Shown here piece by piece: positions 17,135-23,896 of a stretch of DNA of 64,000 bases. The stretch is from 43-108 sp001915545. Lineage in GTDB: Bacteria; Bacteroidota; Bacteroidia; Bacteroidales; Bacteroidaceae. Position numbers and translations under genes: made by a program. How positions within the stretch are numbered: position 1 is the first letter of the stretch; each line of letters begins with the position of its first letter. The stretch is from positions 46,632 to 110,631 of the forward strand of contig CABUGV010000006.1 of NCBI GenBank assembly GCA_902491215.1, in the 5' to 3' direction. Below the pieces are notes generated by a model. That model was not told the DNA's origin. It saw nothing but the letters and a program-made list of their open reading frames with translations, and did not search any database.

Positions 17135-17977
17135 TTATTTCTTAAATTCATCCGGTACGCGGACTTCGCTCCGCAGGTCTTCAATGATCTTGCGGAATAT
17201 CTTCTTGCCTTCTTCCACTCCGAGTATAGACCATCTTTCCAGTATTTCCAGCTTGGAAAGATATGCAAAAACAGCATTGATGGAGAAGAAATCGGATAGG
17301 GTATGGTTGTCGAGCCATTCCCACAGCATGGCGCTTATCTTCTTCTCTTTCTCCACAGGGTCCTGGCAGTCAGATATTGCCGCCAGCATCTGCATATATT
17401 CGTAGTCGGTAGAAAGGCCGAAGTCGCGCGATTTGTTTGTGCGCAGTATTTCCGAGAATTCGTCGTCGCCGCTTATGTATGTCCCAATTTCCAAACCGTT
17501 CTTTCTTGCAGTCATTGCAGTAAGAATATAGTTTATTCTGAAGTTCAGTTTGTACCATTCAGACATGAAGCTGTTTTTGCACGTCCCGGCAAATCTGTAG
17601 TATTCCTTGAGAATTTCGTCCTCGGGGAAATAATCCTTATTGTCTTTGTTCTGGTCGTAGGAACGCACAAACTCGCACATGAATGCAGGATATTCGTACG
17701 GATTGAATTCTGTCTCTCGGGCACAAGCAATGATTTCCTGGTATTCTTCGGCTGTGTACAAGCCTCTTTTGTCCAAGTCTGTTTCCGCTCCTCTCTTCAG
17801 AACCTTCACCAGGTTCATGCAGTCATATTTGAGGAAGAAAATGTTTATAAGTTTCTTGTCGGAATCAGACAGTTCATTTTCCAGTTCATCTTTGAAACTT
17901 ATGATTGAAGATGCCGACTTGCCGTCATCAAAAGCAATTTCGGGCAGACCGGCCATCAGACAATAATAATTTCCCAT
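17135..17977 (-). CDS. DUF2764 protein of the V-ATPase operon (possible C-subunit equivalent)
   Basis: 280-residue, largely helical soluble protein beginning MGNYYCLMAGLPEIAFDDGK, the usual opening of DUF2764 proteins. It sits between subunits E and A, where other bacterial V-ATPase operons carry the C (V0-d-like) and F genes, neither of which is recognisable here. By position and size it may be the socket between rotor ring and central stalk, but this is inference; there are no catalytic motifs. No signal peptide or membrane span. Confidence 0.85.
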   Translation of the reverse strand: MGNYYCLMAGLPEIAFDDGKSASSIISFKDELENELSDSDKKLINIFFLKYDCMNLVKVLKRGAETDLDKRGLYTAEEYQEIIACARETEFNPYEYPAFMCEFVRSYDQNKDNKDYFPEDEILKEYYRFAGTCKNSFMSEWYKLNFRINYILTAMTARKNGLEIGTYISGDDEFSEILRTNKSRDFGLSTDYEYMQMLAAISDCQDPVEKEKKISAMLWEWLDNHTLSDFFSINAVFAYLSKLEILERWSILGVEEGKKIFRKIIEDLRSEVRVPDEFKK

Positions 17978-18071
17978 ATATACTGTTGTTGATTGAATAT
18001 TCTATGGATTTGTATGTGATGATAGTTTGGTCGTATTTTGTTTTGCTGAACAAATGTATGGAATAGGTTTA

Positions 18072-18668
18072 TCAGCCTTTGAACAGCATGTCGATAAGCT
18101 GAGGTCTGAGGAATGACTTGAAGTAGTTCTCAAACTCCTCTTCTCCGAATTTGACCTTATATGATCCGTCGGCAGGCTCTATTTCAAAATCAGCCTTCTG
18201 GCCGTTGACCTGCTTGATCTTTACGTTCTTGTCCAACAGATTCTTTGCTTTTGATGCAAACAGAGCTTTCAGGCTCTCAGCATCTTTTGCAGAAATGACG
18301 ATGTCTTCATTTTCAGCCCATTTTTCTGCAACTTTAAGTATAAAGGTGTTCATGAAGGCTGGATCGGCAACAGTCTTGCCCACGCAGTCCTTTATGATGT
18401 TTTCGCTCATGACGTTTGCAATTTCAGATTTAAGCGCATCCAGAGCCTGCTTTGTGAACATCTTCAGTTCTGATTTGGTGTTCTTGTCAAGTTCTGCAGC
18501 TTTTTTCTGCGCTTCGCTGATTATCGCTTCAGCTTCTTTCTTTGCATCGTCGATAATGCTTGCAGCTTTGTCGTTAGCTTCAGAAATTATTTTGTCACCT
18601 TCGTTTTTTCCTTTTTCTATTCCTTCTTTGACAAGTTTGTCAGTTAATTCTTGAATCTTATTTTCCAT
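18072..18668 (-). CDS. ntpE: V-type ATPase subunit E (peripheral stalk)
   Basis: 198-residue subunit with a long N-terminal coiled coil rich in Lys, Glu and Ala (about 1-80, e.g. IIDDAKKEAEAIISEAQKKA) and a compact C-terminal domain that docks on the head. It is the first gene of the operon; a 94-base gap separates it from the DUF2764 gene. No clear TAnnTTTG promoter was found in the 470 bases upstream. No separate G/H-subunit gene is seen. Confidence 0.88.
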   Translation of the reverse strand: MENKIQELTDKLVKEGIEKGKNEGDKIISEANDKAASIIDDAKKEAEAIISEAQKKAAELDKNTKSELKMFTKQALDALKSEIANVMSENIIKDCVGKTVADPAFMNTFILKVAEKWAENEDIVISAKDAESLKALFASKAKNLLDKNVKIKQVNGQKADFEIEPADGSYKVKFGEEEFENYFKSFLRPQLIDMLFKG

Positions 18669-19081
18669 ATATTAAAGGCTTTATATTATGTCACAAATAA
18701 AACAATTTTTTTGTTAAAGAGGATAGATTACACCGCTTTTTTTTGCTCACATGTGTCCTTTTTGGTATAAAAGGAACAAGTTTTTAAATCTATTGAACAA
18801 TCTTCGTAGCATCAAGCTCAGTGCATGGCTGAATATTTGTTCGGCTTATAGCAGGGACAATCATTCGAGGCAGATATATGTCGGCCGTTTGACTTTTAAT
18901 TCTCTGTAGTGTGTTATATATAATAGGTATAAATACCGGCTTTATTCATTTTTGAAATCAAGCCTTCCTGTTCTTTGTCTTTCCACATGTTTTTTATTGG
19001 ATATGTCGGTCAGAATAACCGCCTCATGTGGTGTCAGTGATGCACATGCAAAAATTTTTTTCAATATTTCTTGCTCTAAAA
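18669..19081. other. Gene-free stretch upstream of the V-ATPase operon
   Basis: About 410 AT-rich bases between the first V-ATPase gene and the tRNA promoter. I see no convincing ORF. A small hairpin (TCCTTTT at 18756-18762 with AAAAGGA at 18769-18775) is the only structured element; the operon's promoter must lie here but is not recognised. Confidence 0.5.
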
Positions 19082-19113
19082 TTTGCACGTTTCCAATAAA
19101 ACGTCTACCTTTG
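19082..19113 (+). promoter_or_regulatory. Promoter of tRNA-Arg
   Basis: TTTG at 19082-19085, 20 bases, then TACCTTTG at 19106-19113: a full match to the Bacteroidetes housekeeping promoter, 22 bases before the tRNA. Confidence 0.8.
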
Positions 19114-19135
19114 CACTCGCAAAAACGAAAAGGAT

Positions 19136-19210
19136 GGTTCGGTAGCTCAGTTGGATTAGAGCAACAGCCTTCTAAGCTGTGGGTCAAGGGTTCGAATCCC
19201 TTCCGAATCA
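19136..19210 (+). tRNA. tRNA-Arg (anticodon TCT)
   Basis: 75 bases folding as a complete cloverleaf: acceptor GGTTCGG with CCGAATC plus discriminator A, D arm GCTC...GAGC, anticodon stem ACAGC/GCTGT around loop CTTCTAA (anticodon TCT), and T arm AAGGG TTCGAAT CCCTT. The CCA end is not encoded. It reads AGA codons. It has its own promoter and terminator. Confidence 0.96.
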
Positions 19211-19212
19211 CG

Positions 19213-19242
19213 AAAAGGACTTCTTTCGAGAAGTCCTTTTTC
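19213..19242 (+). terminator. Terminator of tRNA-Arg
   Basis: AAAAGGACTTCT, a TTCG tetraloop, then AGAAGTCCTTTTT: a 12-base perfect stem ending in a T run, two bases after the tRNA. Confidence 0.92.
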
Positions 19243-19328
19243 GTTATATACCTATTATAGTTTATTTTTACACCTTTTGTTTCTACAATTCCATATACAT
19301 TTTCAGTTTCTGATAGGGTAGGTGTTTT

Positions 19329-19548
19329 TTATAATCCTAACATTGCAGCCGGTTGAATATCTAAAATCTGGCATAATAATCTTGCGATTCTTAATGTCGG
19401 TTCAGAACGTCCGCTTATGTAATCACTTACTCGTGATGGGCTGACGCCTATTTCCTTGGCAACTGCTTTTGAGTTATTCCTTTTTCTTCAATTGACAATT
19501 TTATTAGTTCTGCAACAGTAGGTTTTTCTATTGGATAAAATTGTGAGC
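19329..19548 (-). pseudogene. Broken HigA/XRE-type antitoxin remnant
   Basis: On the minus strand the sequence reads YPIEKPTVAELIKLSIEEKG then ITQK, after which the frame must shift by one to continue AVAKEIGVSPSRVSDYISG and RSEPTLRIARLLCQILDIQP, ending at a stop at 19329-19331. This is the Cro/C1 helix-turn-helix of HigA-like antitoxins of Bacteroidetes. A base appears to be missing near 19466-19471, where CAAAAGCAG stands for an expected CAAAAAGCAG. The 5' part is lost, being replaced by inverted repeats beyond 19550, and no toxin gene is adjacent. A decayed toxin-antitoxin locus. Confidence 0.72.
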
Positions 19549-19552
19549 CTCT

Positions 19553-19619
19553 GCAATCGTGATTGCGGGCGCTCGGAAAATTTATTCCGAGCCCTCGCGA
19601 AAACAATTATGAGCGCCCG
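19553..19619. repeat. Nested GC-rich inverted repeats
   Basis: Three palindromes in 67 bases: GCAATC/GATTGC (19553-19566), GCTCGGAA/TTCCGAGC (19571-19592) and an outer pair CGGGCGCTC (19566-19574) with GAGCGCCCG (19611-19619). The inner and outer arms share bases, so alternative folds compete. It abuts the broken antitoxin and differs in composition from the AT-rich surroundings. Confidence 0.7.
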
Positions 19620-19739
19620 TAAAATATAAATTACTACTGAGGTTATAAAAGATAGCTGGTAATGAAACCTGTTTATATCATAAAGAGAATGTTTCGATGT
19701 GTTTGTAGTGGCAAAACAATGGGATTAGAGAAATATTGA

Positions 19740-19747
19740 TATATTTG
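19740..19747 (+). promoter_or_regulatory. Promoter -7 element of the small lipoprotein
   Basis: TATATTTG matches TAnnTTTG and lies 17 bases before the ATG at 19765. No spaced TTTG is visible upstream. Confidence 0.5.
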
Positions 19748-19764
19748 TAAAAAATATTCGTGTT

Positions 19765-19947
19765 ATGAAGGCAAAAGCATTAATTGGAATCTTTGTACTG
19801 TCTATGGGGTTGAGCATGACGTCTTGTGTTGTGGTAAGACATGACCATAAGCATCCTAAGAAAGAGATTCCGCCTGGGCATGCAAAGAAAAGACATGGAA
19901 AGAAGTCTGCAAAGTATTATGCGCCAGGACATGTGAAGAAACGCTGA
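19765..19947 (+). CDS. Small basic lipoprotein
   Basis: 60 residues with a lipoprotein signal ending LSMTSC (Cys21 would be lipidated), followed by a short mature part rich in His, Lys and Pro with two copies of a PGHxKK motif (PPGHAKK and APGHVKK). Similar small lipoproteins are widespread in Bacteroidales, but I do not know a demonstrated function. The His-rich, strongly basic tail could bind metal or anionic surface polymers; that is conjecture. Single gene with a promoter-like element just upstream. Confidence 0.75.
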   Translation: MKAKALIGIFVLSMGLSMTSCVVVRHDHKHPKKEIPPGHAKKRHGKKSAKYYAPGHVKKR

Positions 19948-20004
19948 CGCATAATCTCTTTATGTATATGAATGCAGTGGGCTGCTCTGTTTTTCATAAT
20001 GCTG

Positions 20005-20934
20005 TTATCGTAGTTTTATAGGTAGCCTGCTGAGAGTTTTGTCGTGCATGTGTTGAGGTATAATATTTTTGAGAGTTTCCAACACTGCATTGACAATACG
20101 TTCCCTTATGAAATCATCTTTTATCAGAAGTGATATTTTTCTTTGTGCCGGCGGATTTATGTTCAACGGCAAGATGTTCTGTTTTTGTTGTTCAGACAGC
20201 GATGTGGTGTGCAGTTCCGGTATGATGGTGTACCCTCCGTTTTTGTCTACTATTCTGATAAGTGTTTCTATGCTTCCTGCTTCATAGATGTGATTTCCTA
20301 TGTTTTTGTCTTTGCATAGAGCGATAGGGCTGTCGGGTATACAGTGTCCCTCTTTAAGAATCCACATGTGTTCTTGCGGCAATCCTCCATTCTCTATCAT
20401 TTTCTGTGCTTTTGAACACTGTCCCGAAAGATATGCCACAAATTTCTCCGTATATGCAGGTATTTCAAGTATGTCGCTGTGATTCTCCGTGTTTACAGTT
20501 ACAGCAATGTCGATGTTTCCGTATCTGAGCTGTTGTATCAGAGATGACGTTTCTTTTTCTTCTATGTAAAGGTTCACGTTTGGAAAGTTCTTCCTGAAGT
20601 GCATGATGAAGTCTGGGACGAGATATGGAGCTATTGTCGGGAGTACTCCTATGCGCAGGCTGCCGTTCATGCTTGATGTTTCGTCGGCAACGAGCTCTTT
20701 AATTCTTGTCGTTTCGTTGATGGCTATTTTTGCCTGACTTATGATTTTTGCTCCGATGCTTGTGGGTGTTATGTTTTTTCTGTCGCGGTTGAAGATTTTC
20801 ACATCGAGTTCTTCTTCCAGTTTTTGAACCATCGCGCTCAGTGTCGGTTGTGTCACTCCGCAGGCCTCGGCTGCAAGTACAAAGTGGCGGTATTTGTCGA
20901 GTGCCACTATATATTCCATTTGTTGAATAGTCAT
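20005..20934 (-). CDS. oxyR: OxyR-type peroxide-sensing LysR regulator
   Basis: 309 residues: LysR winged helix-turn-helix (1-60, with FVLAAEACGVTQPTLSAMVQ) and a periplasmic-binding-like effector domain. Cys198 and Cys207 in EGHCIPDSPIALC have exactly the nine-residue spacing of the redox pair Cys199/Cys208 of Escherichia coli OxyR and the same EGHC lead-in, so peroxide sensing by disulfide formation is expected. The start is ATG 20934; upstream in-frame sequence runs through the promoter. It is divergent from a membrane-protein/thioredoxin cluster, and the shared intergenic region has an OxyR-like operator. Confidence 0.93.
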   Translation of the reverse strand: MTIQQMEYIVALDKYRHFVLAAEACGVTQPTLSAMVQKLEEELDVKIFNRDRKNITPTSIGAKIISQAKIAINETTRIKELVADETSSMNGSLRIGVLPTIAPYLVPDFIMHFRKNFPNVNLYIEEKETSSLIQQLRYGNIDIAVTVNTENHSDILEIPAYTEKFVAYLSGQCSKAQKMIENGGLPQEHMWILKEGHCIPDSPIALCKDKNIGNHIYEAGSIETLIRIVDKNGGYTIIPELHTTSLSEQQKQNILPLNINPPAQRKISLLIKDDFIRERIVNAVLETLKNIIPQHMHDKTLSRLPIKLR

Positions 20935-20940
20935 AGTTGT

Positions 20941-20976
20941 ATAGATTCTGTCTATGCAAAGATAGAAAAATACTGT
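20941..20976. promoter_or_regulatory. Candidate OxyR operator with oxyR -7 element
   Basis: ATAG (20941), 7 bases, CTAT (20952), 6 bases, ATAG (20962), 7 bases, CTGT (20973). The known OxyR pattern is ATAG-N7-CTAT repeated with 7-base spacing, so three of four blocks match and one gap is a base short. The minus-strand -7 element TATCTTTG (20957-20964) of oxyR lies inside it, suggesting autoregulation as well as control of the divergent genes. Confidence 0.6.
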
Positions 20977-21006
20977 TGTAGTCCTTGGTTCATGCAGGTA
21001 TATTTG
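20976..21006 (+). promoter_or_regulatory. Promoter of the thioredoxin cluster
   Basis: TTG at 20976-20978, a 20-base spacer and TATATTTG at 20999-21006 match the Bacteroidetes promoter. It begins at the edge of the putative OxyR site, fitting OxyR activation. Confidence 0.72.
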
Positions 21007-21059
21007 CACATGAGAAAAGATAACAATAGTTGATGAACTAATTATAGATTTTGAGAACC

Positions 21060-21320
21060 ATGAGTAGATTTTATGATTTGTTTTTGAAAAACTGGAGTGT
21101 CTGCAGAGTAGTACGTATGCTGTCGGGAGCCATGCTTGCTGCATTTGGCATTTATTCAGGCGATGGTTTTCTGGCGACGCTTGGAGGTTTGTTCATCCTT
21201 ATGGGGCTGTTTAGTGTGGCCTGCTGTACTGCCGGTACATGCGGAACTGCTTCGGATAAGAAAGCATTGTACAAGGATTTTGTAAAGCCGTATGATGCAG
21301 ACAAGAAAAGAGGAAATTAA
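21060..21320 (+). CDS. Small membrane protein, DUF2892-like
   Basis: 86 residues starting MSRFYDLFLKNW; the TTG nine bases upstream is less likely. Two hydrophobic segments (RMLSGAMLAAFGIYS and LATLGGLFILMGLFSVACCTAG) form a YgaP/DUF2892-like inner-membrane hairpin, with three Cys near the end of the second (ACCTAGTCG). It is the first gene after the OxyR-type promoter, 21 bases ahead of thioredoxin, so a redox role is likely but unproven. Confidence 0.7.
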   Translation: MSRFYDLFLKNWSVCRVVRMLSGAMLAAFGIYSGDGFLATLGGLFILMGLFSVACCTAGTCGTASDKKALYKDFVKPYDADKKRGN

Positions 21321-21341
21321 TAACGATAAAAAAATAAGATT

Positions 21342-21704
21342 ATGAAAACTGTAAATTTGACAAAAGCTGATTTCTTGGTAAAGGTTGCAAACTATGAGGC
21401 AAATCCTACAGAGTGGAAATTCTTGGGCGATAAGCCTGCAGTGATAGACTTTTATGCATCGTGGTGCGGTCCATGCAAGATGCTTGCACCTGTTTTGGAA
21501 GAACTTGCTGATGAGTATGCCGGACAAGTCGATATCTACAAGGTTAATGTAGAGGATGAAGAGGAGCTGGCTTCATTGTTTGGAATAAGGAGTGTTCCTT
21601 CCTTGCTGTTCATACCTGTTGACGGAGATCCTCAGATGGCTCAGGGAGCATTGCCGAAGAGCAGTCTGCAAGATGCAATCGATAATGTCCTTCTGAAAAA
21701 ATAA
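21342..21704 (+). CDS. trxA: Thioredoxin, cytosolic
   Basis: 120-residue thioredoxin fold without signal peptide; active site WCGPCK with Cys42 and Cys45 (FYASWCGPCKMLAPV) and the cis-proline loop RSVPSLLF. It reduces protein disulfides with electrons from thioredoxin reductase (a trxB lies at 54.8 kb). Second gene of the OxyR-linked cluster. Slightly longer than E. coli thioredoxin because of an N-terminal extension (KADFLVKVANYEANPTEW) shared with its downstream paralogue. Confidence 0.93.
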   Translation: MKTVNLTKADFLVKVANYEANPTEWKFLGDKPAVIDFYASWCGPCKMLAPVLEELADEYAGQVDIYKVNVEDEEELASLFGIRSVPSLLFIPVDGDPQMAQGALPKSSLQDAIDNVLLKK

Positions 21705-21761
21705 AAAGAAGTGTATGGAGCTGCGATATATAGTTTTTATAAACATAATACGTGAACATAT

Positions 21762-22226
21762 ATGAAAAAGATATTTTTATTGTTTGTTTCGATTTTTGTG
21801 TTGTCAATAACTGCTTCAGCTGGCGACCTGATGGTTCAGTCGGGGAGTGGTGGCAAAGTAATTGAGCTGACAAAATCGGAGTTCTTGAAAAAGGTTTACG
21901 ATTACGAGAAAAATCCCGATAAATGGATATATTCAGGCAACAAACCTGCCATAATAGATTTTTATGCAGATTGGTGCGGACCTTGCCGTATGATGTCTCC
22001 GGTTTTGAAATCTATGGCTGAGAAGTATAAGAACGATATTGTAGTATATAAAATTAATGTCGACGAGGAGAAAGAGTTGGCCACCGCATTTGGAATAACC
22101 AGCCTGCCTACCATTCTTTTTGTTCCGACGTCGGGCAAGCCGCATATTGTTAAAGGTGCTTTGCCAAAGGATGTGATGGAAAAAGGTATCAAGGAAATTC
22201 TGCTCGGGAAGAAGAGCGATAAGTGA
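21762..22226 (+). CDS. Thioredoxin-like protein, exported
   Basis: 154 residues: signal peptide (1-20, ending SITASA) and a thioredoxin domain with WCGPCR, Cys72 and Cys75, and cis-Pro loop TSLPTILF. It is a paralogue of the gene 58 bases upstream (shared VYDYEKNPDKW/VANYEANPTEW segment), and its leader places it in the periplasm. A periplasmic disulfide reductant paired with a cytosolic copy under an OxyR-like promoter suggests a joint oxidative-stress response. Confidence 0.88.
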   Translation: MKKIFLLFVSIFVLSITASAGDLMVQSGSGGKVIELTKSEFLKKVYDYEKNPDKWIYSGNKPAIIDFYADWCGPCRMMSPVLKSMAEKYKNDIVVYKINVDEEKELATAFGITSLPTILFVPTSGKPHIVKGALPKDVMEKGIKEILLGKKSDK

Positions 22227-22434
22227 GTTGTATATCTGAGTCTTCTTTGTGTGTAAGGCACGTATGTTGCATTCACCTGTGGTGCGAATTATTGACGTTG
22301 CCTGTACTTTATAGATGGTGATAAGATGGAAAATAATGTTTCTGTCTTGTCACCATTTTTTTATTGTATAGTTTTAGGGGTGAATATAGTTTTAGGGGTG
22401 AATGTTGGTTCTTTTTCGTGCACGTAAATGAACA

Positions 22435-22456
22435 CAGTGTCCATTTCTGGACACTG
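22435..22456. promoter_or_regulatory. Perfect palindrome, candidate activator site
   Basis: CAGTGTCCA, TTTC, TGGACACTG: 9-base perfect arms. Its centre lies about 75 bases before the expected start point of the sigma-54-like promoter, the usual place for NtrC-family binding, and an NtrC-type regulator is encoded in the same cluster. Alternatively it could be related to the GTGTCC-type IS ends found downstream. Confidence 0.55.
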
Positions 22457-22496
22457 GTTTGAATTGTATATGGTTGATAATTAATGATATAGATTT

Positions 22497-22513
22497 TTGG
22501 CATGTATTTTGTA
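22497..22513 (+). promoter_or_regulatory. Sigma-54-like promoter of the HlyD gene
   Basis: TTGGCATGTATTTTGTA: the -24 GG (22499-22500) and -12 G (22511) are separated by the required 12 bases, and TTGGCATG is close to consensus TTGGCACG. The -12 element has TTGT instead of TTGC. It lies 34 bases before the ATG at 22547. Confidence 0.55.
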
Positions 22514-22546
22514 TTTTATGAAATGTAAAATATTTATTAAATACAA

Positions 22547-23794
22547 ATGGACAGAAATATCCCGCAAAGTGAAATCCGCCGTAAGCGAGTCTTCAATATT
22601 CTTAAAATTGCTGTTGTCGCAGCCATTGTCATCTTTGGTATTGCAATGACTGTCGATTGGCTTCAAAGCAGAGTTAAACGTTCGTCGTTGAATATTTGCA
22701 CGGTAGACAGCGGGGTCATCGAAGCAAGCATAAGTGCATACGGCAAAGTTGTGCCGGTTTTCGAGGAAGTCATCAATTCGCCCATCGACACACGCATTGT
22801 CGAGGTCTACCGTAGGAGCGGTGACAGTGTTGACGTTGGTACTCCTCTGTTGAAGCTCGATTTGCATAGCATTGAGAACGACTATCGTAATCAGCAGAAT
22901 GAAGAAAAAATGAAATGCTGTCAGATGGAGCGGCAGGAAATAAATGCGAAGACAACTTTGAGCGATATGGCCATGCAGATAAGAATTTCCGAAATGAAGC
23001 TCAATCGTCTGCTGGTCGACTATCGCAGCGAACAGCATCTTGACAGCCTTGGTTCCGACACTGCCGACCAGTTGTGTCAGGCCGAATTGGCCTATATAAT
23101 CGCACGCCTGGAACTCGAACAGCTCAAACAGCGATATGTTGCAGAGCAAAAGGTCAAGGCTGCAGACATGAAGGTCAAACAGCTTGAACTTGAAATTTTC
23201 CGGAAAAGCATGGAGGAAACAAGGCGTACCTTGGAATATGCACGTCTCCGTTCTCCGCAAAAGGCTGTGCTGACATATATAAACACACAGGTGGGAGCCC
23301 GTGTGGCCAAGGGTGAGCAGATAGCAATCGTGGCCGACCTCGACCATTTAAAGATTGAGTGCGAGATAGCCGACAATTATGCCGACCGCATCAAGGTAGG
23401 AGGAAAGGCTCTTGTACGTATCAACGGCCACACTCTCGACGGAGCCATCGTTCAGGTTGAACCGTTGAGCAAGGATGGGGTGAACCGTTTCATAGTTCAT
23501 ACGGACGAGAGCCGGAACAATATGTTGCGTTCCGGACAGAAAGCAGATGTATATGTTGTGCAGACCATCAAGGACAATGCCGTCCGAATCCCTAATGCTT
23601 CTTTCTATACAGGTCCTGGTGTATACGAACTGTTTGTTGAGGAAGAAAGCGACAATCTGGTGAAACGCAAGGTCAACCTTGGCGAGTGCGACTTCGACCA
23701 TGTTGAAGTCATCGACGGATTGCAACCTGGTGATAAGGTGGTTGTCAGCGACATGAGTGCCTATAAAAACACTCTGACATTGAAAATCAAATAA
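22547..23794 (+). CDS. HlyD/MacA-type periplasmic adaptor
   Basis: 415-residue membrane-fusion protein that links an inner-membrane transporter to an outer-membrane partner. One N-terminal membrane span (about 17-37), a lipoyl-like beta domain split around a long coiled coil (about 105-235), then beta-barrel and membrane-proximal domains (from VGGKALVRINGHTLDGAIVQ onward). First gene of the sigma-54/ABC cluster and the only one with a clear sigma-54-like promoter. By context it partners the FtsX-type permeases downstream, as MacA does with MacB. Its stop is followed within five bases by an IS-like repeat. Confidence 0.9.
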   Translation: MDRNIPQSEIRRKRVFNILKIAVVAAIVIFGIAMTVDWLQSRVKRSSLNICTVDSGVIEASISAYGKVVPVFEEVINSPIDTRIVEVYRRSGDSVDVGTPLLKLDLHSIENDYRNQQNEEKMKCCQMERQEINAKTTLSDMAMQIRISEMKLNRLLVDYRSEQHLDSLGSDTADQLCQAELAYIIARLELEQLKQRYVAEQKVKAADMKVKQLELEIFRKSMEETRRTLEYARLRSPQKAVLTYINTQVGARVAKGEQIAIVADLDHLKIECEIADNYADRIKVGGKALVRINGHTLDGAIVQVEPLSKDGVNRFIVHTDESRNNMLRSGQKADVYVVQTIKDNAVRIPNASFYTGPGVYELFVEEESDNLVKRKVNLGECDFDHVEVIDGLQPGDKVVVSDMSAYKNTLTLKIK

Positions 23795-23798
23795 AAAT

Positions 23799-23884
23799 TC
23801 AATGAAGTCAAAAAACTCAACGTTGCCTTTTTCCGTGGTTGTTTGATAAATATTTAACTCGTCCTGATTTCAGCGGGACACTAA
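23799..23884. mobile_element. IS right-end fragment, copy 1
   Basis: About 86 bases nearly identical to 26882-26967, differing by a few substitutions and single-base indels. In the plus frame both copies can be read as a short peptide tail (FNEVKKLNVAFFRGCLINI here) ending at a TAA at 23855-23857, then ATTTCAGCGGGACAC, which is the end sequence of the IS-like element at 26.8 kb. No left end is found here. It ends 12 bases before the ATG of the outer-membrane gene. Confidence 0.6.
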
Positions 23885-23896
23885 GAATTAATTGAT

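Larger units (their letters stand above)
22227..22546. other. Regulatory intergenic region before the adaptor gene
   Basis: 320 bases without a convincing ORF. It holds a perfect 18-base tandem duplication (ATAGTTTTAGGGGTGAAT at 22368-22403), a perfect palindrome (22435-22456) and a sigma-54-like promoter (22497-22513), listed separately where informative. Confidence 0.7.

Noticed and set aside
23799..23884. Sigma-54 promoter in the 86-base repeat before the outer-membrane gene
   Set aside because: No GG and GC pair at 12-base spacing; the match to IS terminal repeats at 26.8 kb explains it better.
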